Origin: Pseudomonas putida
Lineage (GTDB): Bacteria > Pseudomonadota > Gammaproteobacteria > Pseudomonadales > Pseudomonadaceae
Assembly (NCBI RefSeq): GCF_028682455.1
Contig: NZ_JANHLD010000003.1
Span: 1,116,001-1,180,000, forward strand
DNA: 64,000 nucleotides
Direction of reading: 5' to 3'
The position numbers and the translations under genes are program-made. Positions 55,424 through 64,000 of this stretch are shown here, one piece after another (the stretch's first letter is position 1; every line of letters starts with the position of its first letter). Below the pieces are notes generated by a model. The model saw nothing but the letters and a program-made list of their open reading frames with translations. It did no database searches and was not told the DNA's origin.

Positions 55424-57123
55424 TGACTCGTAAAGCACCGGCCATTGTCATCCTCGGCAAAGGCAGCCTGGCCACTGCCCGCAAGATCCAGCAGTTGTAC
55501 CCCGACGCGTTGATCCATGGCCTGGCGGGCCGGGTCGACGACGTCGACTCACGTTATGCGGAGTTTGGCGCGACCCTGCGCCAGCTGTATCAGCAGGACA
55601 CCCCGATCATCGCCCTGTGTGCGGCCGGGATCGTCATACGCACCCTCGCCAGCGTGCTTCTGGAGAAGGGCGTTGAACCGCCGGTACTGGCGGTGGCCGA
55701 GGACGGCAGTGCCGTGGTGCCCCTGTTGGGTGGCCTGGGCGGAGTCAATGTCATGGCCCGGGAGATTGCCGCGGGCCTGGGGGTGGCAGCGGCCATCACC
55801 ACCAGTGGCGAACTGCGCTTCGGCACTTGCCTGCTCAACCCGCCCAGTGGCTATGCCCTGGCCGATCTGGAGCTGGGCAAGCGCTTTGTCAGCGACCTGC
55901 TGGCCGGGGAGACGGTACGCATCGACGGCGAGGCGCCCTGGCTGGCACAAGCCCAGTTGCCGCAGAGCGAGCAGGCGCAGTTGGCCATTCATGTCGGCTG
56001 CGACGCACGCGCAGTCTCTGACAACGAGCTGGTGATCTACCCGCGTTGCGTCATGGTGGCGATCACGGCCATGCCGGCCCAGGTGTCGAGCGCGGTGCGG
56101 GAAGCCCTGGCCGCCGCGCAGATCGCCGAGCCTGCCCTGGCATGCCTGCTGGCGTGCGAATCGTTGATGGCTGAGCCGGCGTTGCATGCGGCAGCCTCCG
56201 AGCTGGGCGTTGCATTGCGGTTTGCGGCGCACGCCGAAAATGCCAGCGCCCTGGCGGCACAGGCCATGGCGCAGCTGTTGCCGCCGCAAGCGGTCAGCGA
56301 ACACCTGGCCATCGTGGTGTCCAGCCAACCGATCGACCCCTTGCAGGTCGGCCGTGCCCGCGGTCGCCTGGCGGTGATCGGCCTGGGGCCGGGCGCGGCC
56401 GAATTCATGGTGCCCGCGGTCAAGGCCGAGCTTGCCCGGGCCAACGATATCCTGGGCTATGAAACCTACGTGCGCATGGCCGGGCCTTTCCGTGCCGACC
56501 AGGTCATGCACTGCACCGACAACCGCGAAGAAATGCAGCGTGCCCGCCATGCCTTCGAACTTGCCGCCCAAGGGCGTTCGGTGGTGGTGGTGTCGTCTGG
56601 CGATCCTGGCGTATTCGCCATGGCCGCTGCCGTACTCGAGGCCTTGCACGCGTCGACCGACCCGCGCTGGCATGCCGTTGACCTGCAGATGCTTCCCGGT
56701 GTCTCGGCGTCGCTGGCCACCGCTGCCCAGGCCGGTGCGCCACTGGGGCATGACTTCTGTGTGTTGTCGCTGTCGGACAACCTCAAGCCCTGGTCGATCA
56801 TCGAGAAGCGCCTTGACCTTGCCTGCCAGGCGGACCTGGCACTGGCCTTCTACAACCCGATCTCGCGTTCACGCCCGTGGCAATTGGGGCGGGCACTGGA
56901 AATCGTTCGCCAGCACCGTACCGCGCAAACCCCTGTAGTTCTTGGCCGCGACATTGGTAGGCCAGGGCAGACGCTGAGAGTGGTCAGCCTTGGCGACCTG
57001 CAACCTGAAATGGTCGATATGCGTACGATGGTACTGGTGGGCTCGTCCACCACTTGCCAGTTTGCGCGGGCAAACGCCGAGCCTTGGGTGTACACCCCAC
57101 GCTGGTACCCGGCACAGGACTGA
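55423..57123 (+). CDS. cobJ: CbiG/CobE-like and precorrin-3B C17-methyltransferase CobJ fusion
   Basis: 566 aa from the ATG at 55423, overlapping the cobI stop. The first ~310 residues belong to the CbiG type (central and C-terminal parts with CAAGIVIRTL, AIAAGLGVAAAITTSGE and HVGCDARAVSDNEL). The rest is the CobJ/CbiH methyltransferase, beginning RLAVIGLGPGAAE with a GDPGVFAMA motif. CobJ methylates C17 with ring contraction, and the CbiG-like part is of uncertain role in the aerobic route (CobE homologue). Fusion of these activities is usual in Pseudomonas. It ends 102 bp before an unrecognised gene. Confidence 0.93.
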   Translation: MTRKAPAIVILGKGSLATARKIQQLYPDALIHGLAGRVDDVDSRYAEFGATLRQLYQQDTPIIALCAAGIVIRTLASVLLEKGVEPPVLAVAEDGSAVVPLLGGLGGVNVMAREIAAGLGVAAAITTSGELRFGTCLLNPPSGYALADLELGKRFVSDLLAGETVRIDGEAPWLAQAQLPQSEQAQLAIHVGCDARAVSDNELVIYPRCVMVAITAMPAQVSSAVREALAAAQIAEPALACLLACESLMAEPALHAAASELGVALRFAAHAENASALAAQAMAQLLPPQAVSEHLAIVVSSQPIDPLQVGRARGRLAVIGLGPGAAEFMVPAVKAELARANDILGYETYVRMAGPFRADQVMHCTDNREEMQRARHAFELAAQGRSVVVVSSGDPGVFAMAAAVLEALHASTDPRWHAVDLQMLPGVSASLATAAQAGAPLGHDFCVLSLSDNLKPWSIIEKRLDLACQADLALAFYNPISRSRPWQLGRALEIVRQHRTAQTPVVLGRDIGRPGQTLRVVSLGDLQPEMVDMRTMVLVGSSTTCQFARANAEPWVYTPRWYPAQD

Positions 57124-57177
57124 TCTGCCCGGGGAAAGCCTTCGATCCTGATTCAGCCAAGCCTCTCGAATAGTGTG

Positions 57178-57206
57178 AAGCCCCCCGTCGATGACGAGCG
57201 GGGCTT
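57178..57206 (+). terminator. Hairpin after cobJ
   Basis: AAGCCCC and GGGGCTT form a 7-bp stem with a 15-nt loop, and a short T-run (TTT, to 57207) follows. It may end the cob transcript weakly. It lies only 20 bp before the next gene's start, so it could also affect that gene's leader. Confidence 0.5.
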
Positions 57207-57225
57207 TCACGAAAGGATATTCGAG

Positions 57226-57915
57226 ATGACTGATACCACGGAAATTCTGAGCGGCAACACCGCGTCTATCGTCGATCAATCGCTGATGGCGTTCGGTGCT
57301 GGCATGTCGTTGCAAAGCCGTTGCGACGTAAAAAACGCCTATCACTTTGCGTCGTTGGTAGCGAGCAAGCGCTTTGACCAGGAGGGGCAGGGTGAGGAGT
57401 GGTTCAAGGCGTTCCTCAAGGTCATGCACGATTGCGGCTGGGTGACTGCGCGCCGCTGTTATGAGCAGGTCAATCAAGGTTCGCAGTCGCTCAAGGTCGG
57501 CGCTATTGCCGCCAAGGCGGTGAGCAGCATCGGCCAGGCGTTTCTTGGTGGCCCGGTGGGAGCGGCCCTGAACAAGCTGGCCGAGAATGCCCTTGAAAAG
57601 CTCGGCCTGGTTGACGAGGCGCAACAACTGCTCAAGCGCAACATCAAGGACAAGGCCAACGCCTCCGTCGGCCTGGCCTCCTGCATCGAGACCCAGACCG
57701 GCGAAGTGGTCCTGGTCATGAGTGCGGTGCAAGTCGCCGCCGCGACCCACGACCTCGACCTGGCGGTGTTCGAGTGGAACAGCAGCACCTTGACTTCCTA
57801 TACAGGCTCCGCGGCGTTGTCGTTCAACAAGTCCTTGTACGAGCATGTGCGCTCAACCATCGAGCGTAAGTTGGGCGAGCGCATTGTCAGCAACGTCCTG
57901 GACTACGACATCTGA
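57226..57915 (+). CDS. Protein of unknown function, 229 aa
   Basis: I do not recognise this protein. It starts at the ATG at 57226 (AAAGGA upstream) and has no signal peptide. The N-terminal half is mixed alpha/beta with Cys residues (LQSRCDVKNAYHFASLVASK and FLKVMHDCGWVTARRCYEQ). A Gly/Ala-rich helix region (about 92-120, with VSSIGQAFLGGPVGAAL) could be membrane-active or a packed helical hairpin. The remainder alternates hydrophobic strands. Its base composition is not obviously foreign. A strong terminator follows, and a second unrecognised gene lies behind it. Possible roles include a secreted or toxin-type protein, but nothing in the sequence proves this. Confidence 0.75.
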   Translation: MTDTTEILSGNTASIVDQSLMAFGAGMSLQSRCDVKNAYHFASLVASKRFDQEGQGEEWFKAFLKVMHDCGWVTARRCYEQVNQGSQSLKVGAIAAKAVSSIGQAFLGGPVGAALNKLAENALEKLGLVDEAQQLLKRNIKDKANASVGLASCIETQTGEVVLVMSAVQVAAATHDLDLAVFEWNSSTLTSYTGSAALSFNKSLYEHVRSTIERKLGERIVSNVLDYDI

Positions 57916-57918
57916 GAG

Positions 57919-57959
57919 TGCGGGATGGCTCGTTCCTCGAGCCATCCCGCAGTTTTTTT
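57919..57959 (+). terminator. Strong rho-independent terminator between the two unknown genes
   Basis: TGCGGGATGGCTCG and CGAGCCATCCCGCA form a 14-bp perfect stem with a short loop, followed by seven T residues. It ends the upstream gene's transcript. Confidence 0.92.
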
Positions 57960-58002
57960 GGGCGAGTCATGAGCGCAATAGGCACGTTACCAGGAGGCTC
58001 CC

Positions 58003-58626
58003 ATGAGCACGTCACAGGCAGCAGTGGTCGGGGCGGGGCTGATGTCGTTCTCGCCGGGCCTGACAGCGGACCAGCAAGCATCTGTGAAGCTGGCGGCGCT
58101 GATCGCAGAACGAGACACGCGCGATGCCCTGGAGAACAAGTTGATCCAGGACTGGTACAGCTACTACAAGCGCAAGCTGATGTTCTACGGGTGGGATGCA
58201 CTGCCGGCCAGTGAGGTGCATTGGCCGGGTCGGGAGCGGCCGGACATTGTCGATGGCGCCCTGCGTACGATCTCGGCAACCGCCGGTAGTGAGTACGCGA
58301 CCTCCATGGGGCTGGCCATGGATCGGCTCAGGTTCGAGCGTGCGGCGCTGGCGCATTTCGAGCAGCGAACCAGAGCGTCAGGGGTGTTCCAGTTGCTCCC
58401 CTGCGTGGCTGCCCGCAACGGCTGCATCGACATGGTGCTTTACCATGAGTCGATGGAGCGTTCGCAGATGACTGCCGGCTTTTTGTATCGTCAGCGCCGC
58501 CAGCGTACCGTCAAGGCCGAGCTGGTGCGCTTCAACACGCGCCTGTTCGATCAGGAATTTCGCCAGCGGGTCGAGGCGAACTTGCAGGCCGTGGCCTTGC
58601 GCGAGATTCATGACCTGGTGCTCTAG
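58003..58626 (+). CDS. Protein of unknown function, 207 aa
   Basis: Not recognised. It starts at the ATG at 58003 with AGGAGG 7 bp before it. A small Gly-rich N-terminus (AAVVGAGLMSFSPGL) is followed by an alpha-helical body rich in Arg and Tyr (DWYSYYKRKLMFYGW) and a C-terminal half with GFLYRQRRQRTVKAELVRF. No membrane segment or enzyme motif is evident. It is independent of the gene before it by a terminator, but same-strand and close, so functional pairing is plausible. Its 3' end overlaps marC by 4 bp. Confidence 0.75.
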   Translation: MSTSQAAVVGAGLMSFSPGLTADQQASVKLAALIAERDTRDALENKLIQDWYSYYKRKLMFYGWDALPASEVHWPGRERPDIVDGALRTISATAGSEYATSMGLAMDRLRFERAALAHFEQRTRASGVFQLLPCVAARNGCIDMVLYHESMERSQMTAGFLYRQRRQRTVKAELVRFNTRLFDQEFRQRVEANLQAVALREIHDLVL

Positions 58627-59219
58627 GGCACCAGGTACCCCTTGATCCCGGTCAAGATGATCTGCGCGGCCAGTGCGCAGACGAACAACCCCATCAAGCG
58701 ACTGACGATCTGCAGGCCCTGGTCGCCAAGAATCCGCTCGATACGGTGGGAGAGGTAAAGCACCAGGCCCACCGTGAAGCTGGCCAGGGTGATACTGACG
58801 ATGGCCAGCAACTTGTCGTCCCAATGTGGCTGGCCTACGCCCATCACCAGCAGGGCACCGATGGTGCCGGGGCCGACGGTCAGGGGGATGGTCAGCGGCA
58901 CGATGGTGACGTCCTGCTGGACGTTGTCGGTCTGCACTGCCGACTTGCCCTGCGCCATGCCCAGCGCCGAGATGAACAGCACGCTGCCGGCGCCAATGCG
59001 AAAGGCGTCGGCGGTGATGCCGAACACGCCGAAGATAACCCGCCCGAACAGGTACAACATCACGCTGGAGATCAGCACGGCGATCGCCACTTTCCACGCC
59101 AGGTGCTTGCGCTCCTTGCTGGAGTAGCCGCGGGTCAGGCTGATGAAGCAGGAAAGCACGAAGAACGGGCTGTAGAGCACGAGCATTTTCAGGTAGACGC
59201 TGAACAACTCATGGAGCAT
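58623..59219 (-). CDS. marC: MarC family integral membrane protein
   Basis: A 198-aa membrane protein of the UPF0056/MarC family with six membrane segments. Conserved TIVPLTIPLTVGPGTIGALL lies near 105-124. The family was once linked to multiple antibiotic resistance, but its role is unclear. The reading frame is complete and convergent with the unknown gene at 58003. Confidence 0.9.
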   Translation of the reverse strand: MLHELFSVYLKMLVLYSPFFVLSCFISLTRGYSSKERKHLAWKVAIAVLISSVMLYLFGRVIFGVFGITADAFRIGAGSVLFISALGMAQGKSAVQTDNVQQDVTIVPLTIPLTVGPGTIGALLVMGVGQPHWDDKLLAIVSITLASFTVGLVLYLSHRIERILGDQGLQIVSRLMGLFVCALAAQIILTGIKGYLVP

Positions 59220-59275
59220 GGTCGGGCTCGCGAGGGTAGGGGAACGTGAAGGAAGTGTATCAGGCGTGCGCAGGT

Positions 59276-62047
59276 TTACGGGGTCGGTACCTGGGTGGCC
59301 TCGGCCTCGCGACGGGCGACCCAGTGTTCGATCAACTCACGCAGTTGTGACAACTCGACCGGCTTGGCCATGTGCCCGTCCATGCCGGCCAGGCGCGCCC
59401 GCTCCTTGTGCTCGGCCAGGATGTGCGCGGTCAGGGCGACGACCGGAGTGCGCTTGCGCTGGTTGGCGACTTCCCAGGTACGCAGTTGCTGGGTTGCCGA
59501 AAAGCCATCGAGTACCGGCATTTCACAGTCCATCAGCACCAGGTCGTAGTGGTGGGTCTTCATCGCCTGCAGAGCTTCTTCGCCGTTGCTGGCGGTATCC
59601 GGTTCCAGGCTGAGCTTGCCGAGCATGCCGCGGATGACCTTGGTGGAAATGCTGTTGTCTTCGGCCACCAGGATGCGGAAGTCGCCGGGCAGGTTCAGCG
59701 GCGTGGCCAGGCTTGCCGGTGCCGGCATGACCGGTTGGCCCTTGCTGCGTTGGGCCAGCTCTTCGGCCAGGGTAGTCTTGAGGGTATACCCGGCCACCGG
59801 CTTGGCCAGGATCCGCTTGACCCCGGCATTGCGCGCGATGACTTTGCTGGGCGCATTGCTGATGCCGGTGAGCATGATCAGCAGGATGTCATGGTTGAGG
59901 CTTGGGTCTTCCTTGATCTTGGCCGCCAGTTGCATGCCGGTCATGCCGGGCATGTTCTGGTCCAGCAGCACCGCATCGAAATAATCGCGCAGGTGTGCCT
60001 TGGTGCGCAGAAGGGCCAACGCCTCCTTGCCCGAAGGCACGGCACTGACGTTCATGCCCCAGGCACTGCATTGCTGCACCAGCACCTTGCGGCAGGTGTC
60101 GTTGTCATCCACCACCAGCACCCGGGCGCCACGCAGCGGGCCATCGAGGTCGGTCGGCGGTTGCTCCAGGCGTTGCGGGTCCAGGGGCAGGGTCAACCAC
60201 AGGGTGTTGCCCATGCCGTGGCTGGTCTTGATACCGAACTCACCCTGCATCAGGCTGATCAGCTGCTTAGCGATGACCAGGCCCAGGTGACCGCCCAGCT
60301 TGTTGCTGGAGAGGAAGTGCTTGCTGTGCAGCTCGGCCTGCAGCAGGGCTTCGCGCTCACCCGGGGAAATGGCCTCGCCGCTGTCCTGCACGGCGATGCG
60401 CAGGCGTGGAGCGCTGCCACGCTGATCGACCGCCACCACCAGCAGAATCTCCCCCTGCTCGGTGTTTTTCAGGGCGTTTTCCAGCAGGCTCAGCAGTGCC
60501 TGGCGCAGGCGCGTCGGGTCGCCACTGATCACCCGCGGGACCTGGGGCTGGGTGAAGCTGATGAGCTCGATGTTCTGTTGTTCGGCCTTGGCGCGGAAAA
60601 TACTCAGGCAATCTTCGATCAGGGCATTGAGGTCGAACTGCACATCGTCCAATTCGATCTGCCCGGACTCGAGCTTGGAGATGTCGAGAATCTCGTTGAT
60701 CAGGGTCAGCAGCTCGTTGCCCGCACTGTGGATGGTCTGCACATAGTCGCGCTGCTTGACCGACAGTGGAGTGCCGAGCAAGAGCTCGGTCATGCCCAGC
60801 ACGCCATTCATGGGGGTGCGGATCTCGTGGCTGATCTTGGCCAGGAACTCGGCCTTGGCGTTGATTTCGGCATTGCTGGCGGCCAGTTCGCGGCTGGCGC
60901 TGAAGCGCTCCTCGCTGATCCGGCGCAGGCGTTCGCTGACCGACAGGTTGAGCAGCAGGCCGCTGAAACTGGCCATGCCCAGCAAGATGAACAACAGCCA
61001 TTGGGTGGGCGTGCGGGTCAGCCCGAGCAGGGCCGGTAACACCACCAGGCAGCCGATATTGAACGCCAGCATCGACAGCGCGAACAAGCGCGCCGGCTCA
61101 TAGCCCTTGTACCAGTGGTAGCTGGAAATCAGCAGCATGGTCAGGCTGCCGATGGCGAACAGCGCGTAGGTCATCAGGTTGAGCGGCAGGGTGTCGACGA
61201 ACAGCAACAACAGACCGCACAGCCCGACCAGGATCATTTCCACCATCAGCAGGCGGTTGAGCCGGGGTTGGCCGCAAGGGCTGAAGAAACGCAGGGTGAA
61301 GGTCAGGCCCGCCAGGCTGGCAAGCAGCGCGGTCAGGTAGGCCGCAGGTGTTTGCGCCGAGTGCCACAGGCTCCACCAGGGGCCACTGAGGTTGAGCAGG
61401 ATCAGGGCACTGAGCAGCATCAGCCCGTGATAGGCCGCCAGGCTCAGGCTGGTGGTCGAGCGTGAATAGGCAAAGCGGATCAGGTTGTGCAGCATGAGCA
61501 TCAGCAGGCAACCGAACAGCAGGCCGAACAACAGCGCCTGGCGCTGGTCGGCGGCAACGTTGACCGCCGGCTCCAGGCTGATGGCCGGGCGCAACTGATG
61601 CTCGGACACCAGGCGCAGGTAGATGTCCAGGGTATGTGCGCTGTTGGGCAGGGCCAGGATGTGATCGCTGCTGCGCACGCTCGGGTCGCCGTTTTCGGAG
61701 GGGCGGCCGTTGTGCATCTGTTTGATCAGCTGGTCGCCATCGAGGGCGTAGAGATCCAGGCGAGAAAGATCCGGGGCGAAGATCCGCAGCAGTTGTTCGT
61801 GCTGCCCGGGTTCCAGACGGTAATGCAGCCACAGCGCCTGGTCTGGCGTTGCAGCATTGAGTTGGTCCAGTTCGAGGGGGCTGAACTGGTTGCGGTAGCG
61901 TTCGGAACGTATGTCGCTAAGCTGCAGGTTGGCCTGCTCGTCGAGCAAAACCGCCCAGCCACTGCCATGTTCGGCGGAAACCGGGAACAAGCAGAGCAGG
62001 GTCAGCAGGCTGACGGTGAAGCCAATGGCGATCCTGAGCCAACGCAC
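59276..62047 (-). CDS. retS: Hybrid sensor histidine kinase RetS
   Basis: About 923 aa. I prefer the GTG at 62047 (AGAAGGGAT before it) to the TTG at 62068. The order is: signal/anchor segment; 7TMR-DISM extracellular domain (about 25-160); seven membrane segments (about 175-375); HisKA with H in KISHEIRTPMNG; HATPase; and two receiver domains with Asp in LLDQNMPGMTG and LMDCEMPVLDG. This matches RetS (PA4856), which binds GacS and blocks the Gac/Rsm switch from motile to sessile, virulence-related life. Position next to purD also matches P. aeruginosa. It is a single-gene transcript. Confidence 0.9.
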   Translation of the reverse strand: MRWLRIAIGFTVSLLTLLCLFPVSAEHGSGWAVLLDEQANLQLSDIRSERYRNQFSPLELDQLNAATPDQALWLHYRLEPGQHEQLLRIFAPDLSRLDLYALDGDQLIKQMHNGRPSENGDPSVRSSDHILALPNSAHTLDIYLRLVSEHQLRPAISLEPAVNVAADQRQALLFGLLFGCLLMLMLHNLIRFAYSRSTTSLSLAAYHGLMLLSALILLNLSGPWWSLWHSAQTPAAYLTALLASLAGLTFTLRFFSPCGQPRLNRLLMVEMILVGLCGLLLLFVDTLPLNLMTYALFAIGSLTMLLISSYHWYKGYEPARLFALSMLAFNIGCLVVLPALLGLTRTPTQWLLFILLGMASFSGLLLNLSVSERLRRISEERFSASRELAASNAEINAKAEFLAKISHEIRTPMNGVLGMTELLLGTPLSVKQRDYVQTIHSAGNELLTLINEILDISKLESGQIELDDVQFDLNALIEDCLSIFRAKAEQQNIELISFTQPQVPRVISGDPTRLRQALLSLLENALKNTEQGEILLVVAVDQRGSAPRLRIAVQDSGEAISPGEREALLQAELHSKHFLSSNKLGGHLGLVIAKQLISLMQGEFGIKTSHGMGNTLWLTLPLDPQRLEQPPTDLDGPLRGARVLVVDDNDTCRKVLVQQCSAWGMNVSAVPSGKEALALLRTKAHLRDYFDAVLLDQNMPGMTGMQLAAKIKEDPSLNHDILLIMLTGISNAPSKVIARNAGVKRILAKPVAGYTLKTTLAEELAQRSKGQPVMPAPASLATPLNLPGDFRILVAEDNSISTKVIRGMLGKLSLEPDTASNGEEALQAMKTHHYDLVLMDCEMPVLDGFSATQQLRTWEVANQRKRTPVVALTAHILAEHKERARLAGMDGHMAKPVELSQLRELIEHWVARREAEATQVPTP

Positions 62048-62182
62048 GACGAGATCCCTTCTTAGCAAAGTGCCGAATGATAACTATGCGCGGCGCGCCA
62101 AGTCGAAGGCAAGGCCCACGAGGGGCCCTGTCGACGAGCCGGAGGCAGGACGCCGATGGCGTCGCTGCCTGCAGGCGCTTTT

Positions 62183-63478
62183 TTACTCGTGATGCTCGCC
62201 ACGTTCACGGGCAATGGCGCGATAGCCGATGTCCGTGCGGTAGAAGCTGCCTTCCCAGTTGATTTCGGCCGCCAGGCGGTACGCCTGCTGTTGGGCGGCC
62301 TCGACGGTTTCACCCAGGGCGGTGGCGCAGAGCACGCGGCCGCCGGTGGCAACCACTTGGCCGTCCTTGAGGGCGGTACCGGCATGGAAGACCTTGCCGG
62401 TCAGCTTGGCTGCAGCATCCAGGCCGTTGATGACCGCACCCTTGGTGTAGTCGCCAGGGTAGCCGCCAGCCGCCAGGACCACGCCCAGGCTTGGTTGCGG
62501 GTTCCACTGCGCTTCGACCTTGTCCAGGGCCTTGGCGAAGGCTGCTTCGATCAGCAGGACCAGGCTCGACTCCAGGCGCAGCATGACCGGCTGGGTTTCC
62601 GGGTCGCCGAAGCGGCAATTGAACTCGATCACTTTCGGGTTGCCGGCCTTGTCGATCATCAGGCCTGCGTACAGGAAGCCGGTGTAGACGTTGCCTTCTT
62701 CGGCCATGCCGCGCACGGTCGGCCAGATCACCAGGTCCATGACGCGCTGGTGCACTTGGGCGGTGACCACCGGTGCCGGGGAGTAGGCGCCCATGCCGCC
62801 GGTGTTCGGGCCGGTATCGCCGTCGCCGACGCGCTTGTGGTCCTGGCTGGTGGCCATTGGCAGCACGTTCTGGCCGTCGACCATGACGATGAAGCTGGCT
62901 TCTTCGCCGTCGAGGAACTCTTCGATGACCACGCGCGAACCGGCCTCGCCGAAGGCATTGCCGGCGAGCATGTCGCGTACGGCGTCTTCGGCTTCAGCCA
63001 GGGTCATGGCAACGATGACGCCCTTGCCCGCGGCCAGGCCGTCGGCCTTGATCACGATTGGAGCGCCTTTTTCGCGCAGGTAGGCCAGGGCTGGCTCGAT
63101 CTCGGTGAAGTTCTGGTAGTCGGCCGTCGGGATCTTGTGGCGAGCCAGGAAATCCTTGGTGAAGGCCTTGGAGCCTTCCAGCTGGGCTGCGCCCTTGGTC
63201 GGACCGAAGCAATCCAGGCCGCGGCTGCGGAACAGGTCGACGACACCGGCAACCAGCGGGCCTTCAGGGCCGACGATGGTCAGGGCAACGTTTTTCTCGG
63301 CGAAGTCAGCCAGTTGCTCCAGGGCAGTGACGTCGATGTCGACGTTCTCGCACTTGGCTTCGGTGGCAGTGCCGGCGTTGCCCGGGGCAACGAAGACTTT
63401 CTCGACCCGTGGGTCCTGAGCGACTTTCCAGGCCAGGGCGTGTTCACGACCGCCGCTACCGATAATCAAAACTTTCAT
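62183..63478 (-). CDS. purD: Phosphoribosylamine-glycine ligase
   Basis: A 431-aa ATP-grasp enzyme of purine synthesis. It begins MKVLIIGSGGREHALAWK and holds IVGPEGPLVAGV, the ATP-binding GLAAGKGVIVAMTLAEA, and NCRFGDPETQPVM near residue 290. It joins glycine to phosphoribosylamine. It follows purH by 122 bp that include a REP pair, so the two may be one operon with reduced downstream expression. Confidence 0.97.
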   Translation of the reverse strand: MKVLIIGSGGREHALAWKVAQDPRVEKVFVAPGNAGTATEAKCENVDIDVTALEQLADFAEKNVALTIVGPEGPLVAGVVDLFRSRGLDCFGPTKGAAQLEGSKAFTKDFLARHKIPTADYQNFTEIEPALAYLREKGAPIVIKADGLAAGKGVIVAMTLAEAEDAVRDMLAGNAFGEAGSRVVIEEFLDGEEASFIVMVDGQNVLPMATSQDHKRVGDGDTGPNTGGMGAYSPAPVVTAQVHQRVMDLVIWPTVRGMAEEGNVYTGFLYAGLMIDKAGNPKVIEFNCRFGDPETQPVMLRLESSLVLLIEAAFAKALDKVEAQWNPQPSLGVVLAAGGYPGDYTKGAVINGLDAAAKLTGKVFHAGTALKDGQVVATGGRVLCATALGETVEAAQQQAYRLAAEINWEGSFYRTDIGYRAIARERGEHHE

Positions 63479-63520
63479 GTCAAAACCTCGATGACGCTAA
63501 TTCGGATGGAGCGGCTCTTA

Positions 63521-63586
63521 GTAGGAGCGGGCTTGCCCCGCGATTGCGCGATGTGAGCGCATCGCGGAGCAAGCCCGCTTCTGTAT
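63521..63586. repeat. Inverted REP pair between purH and purD
   Basis: GTAGGAGCGGGCTTGCCCCGCGAT and a partner with changes (ATCGCGGAGCAAGCCCGCTTCTGTA) face each other over about 15 bp inside the purHD intergenic region. Confidence 0.82.
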
Positions 63587-63600
63587 CAAGCCCGCACGTA

Positions 63601-64000
63601 TCAGTGACGGAAGTGGCGCATGCCGGTGAAGACCATGGCGATGCCAGCTTCGTCGGCGGCGGCGATCACTTCTGCGTCCCGCATCGAGCCGCCTGGCTGG
63701 ATCACGGCAGTGATACCCACTTTAGCGGCGTTGTCGATACCGTCACGGAACGGGAAGAATGCGTCCGACGCCATGACCGCCCCCTGTACCTGCAGGCCAG
63801 CATGCTCGGCCTTGATTGCAGCAATACGAGCGGAGTTCACGCGGCTCATCTGACCGGCACCGACACCGATGGTCTGGCGGTTCTTGGCATAGACGATGGC
63901 GTTGGACTTGACGTACTTGGCCACTTTCCAGGCGAAGATCAGGTCGTGGATCTCTTGCTCGGTCGGCGCACGCTTGGTGACGACCTTCAGGTCGGCCTCG
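63601..64000 (-). CDS. purH: Bifunctional AICAR transformylase/IMP cyclohydrolase, C-terminal part only
   Basis: The window ends inside this leftward gene. The visible ~132 residues are the end of the AICAR transformylase domain, with YAKNRQTIGVGAGQMSRVNS, SDAFFPFRDGIDNAA and GGSMRDAEVI, ending TGMRHFRH. PurH carries out the last two steps to IMP. The start and N-terminal IMP cyclohydrolase domain lie beyond 64000. Confidence 0.95.
   Translation of the reverse strand, partial: EADLKVVTKRAPTEQEIHDLIFAWKVAKYVKSNAIVYAKNRQTIGVGAGQMSRVNSARIAAIKAEHAGLQVQGAVMASDAFFPFRDGIDNAAKVGITAVIQPGGSMRDAEVIAAADEAGIAMVFTGMRHFRH

Overview
The window is chromosomal DNA of a Pseudomonas species, most probably of the P. 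putida group. Supporting this are the high GC and GC-rich third positions, the many copies of the putida-type REP palindrome (core GCGGGGCAAGCCCGCTCCTACA), a typical pseudomonad azurin, and a gene order (azu, nadE, pncB, livKHMGF, desT-like, osmE, yegD/cbpA, mddA, urtABCDE, cob genes, retS, purD, purH) that I recall from both P. putida and P. aeruginosa. I could not check this against a database.

Layout. 1-6.8 kb: a tightly coupled three-gene transglutaminase / ATP-grasp / alpha-E / transglutaminase unit, predicted to make or modify an unknown peptide. 6.8-10.3 kb: a LOG-family phosphoribohydrolase, azurin with an ANR-like box, and the NAD salvage pair nadE-pncB. 10.3-15.9 kb: a branched-chain amino acid ABC importer (livKHMGF) behind a near-perfect sigma-54 promoter and an NtrC-like site. 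15.9-17.8 kb: a complete bacterial class C group II intron placed exactly behind the livF terminator. 17.8-18.4 kb: a gene-free stretch with repeated 72-bp modules. 18.4-32.9 kb: a mixed region with an SDR, an AGE epimerase-like protein, a DesT-like regulator, a secreted tandem-repeat protein, an asmA gene broken by one in-frame stop, a ferritin-like protein, OsmE, a lipase, an EamA transporter, an AraC regulator, PsiF, an AI-2E exporter, the chaperones YegD/CbpA/CbpM and two acetyltransferases.

33-40 kb: the urea importer urtABCDE, again with a sigma-54 promoter and NtrC-like site, and the amino acid permease cycA. 40-48 kb: a FecCD-type ABC importer, then a copper uptake and handling cluster (PepSY membrane protein, OprC receptor, two DUF2946 proteins, PCuAC chaperone). 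48-49.5 kb: an SPFH/NfeD pair. 49.5-57.1 kb: aerobic cobalamin genes in two divergent groups (cobK-cbiD-cobL leftward; cobG-cobH-cobI-cobJ rightward). 57.2-58.6 kb: two unrecognised genes. 58.6-64 kb: marC, the hybrid sensor kinase retS, purD and the 3' part of purH.

Two nitrogen-scavenging importers share sigma-54/NtrC architecture and probably form one regulon. REP elements sit at gene ends throughout and supply the stop codon or C-terminal codons of four proteins. The strongest points for follow-up are the nonsense-interrupted asmA, the intron insertion, the hairpin modules at 17.8-18.35 kb, the peptide-modification cluster at the left end, the unrecognised pair at 57-58.6 kb, and the 42-bp coding repeat in the secreted protein.
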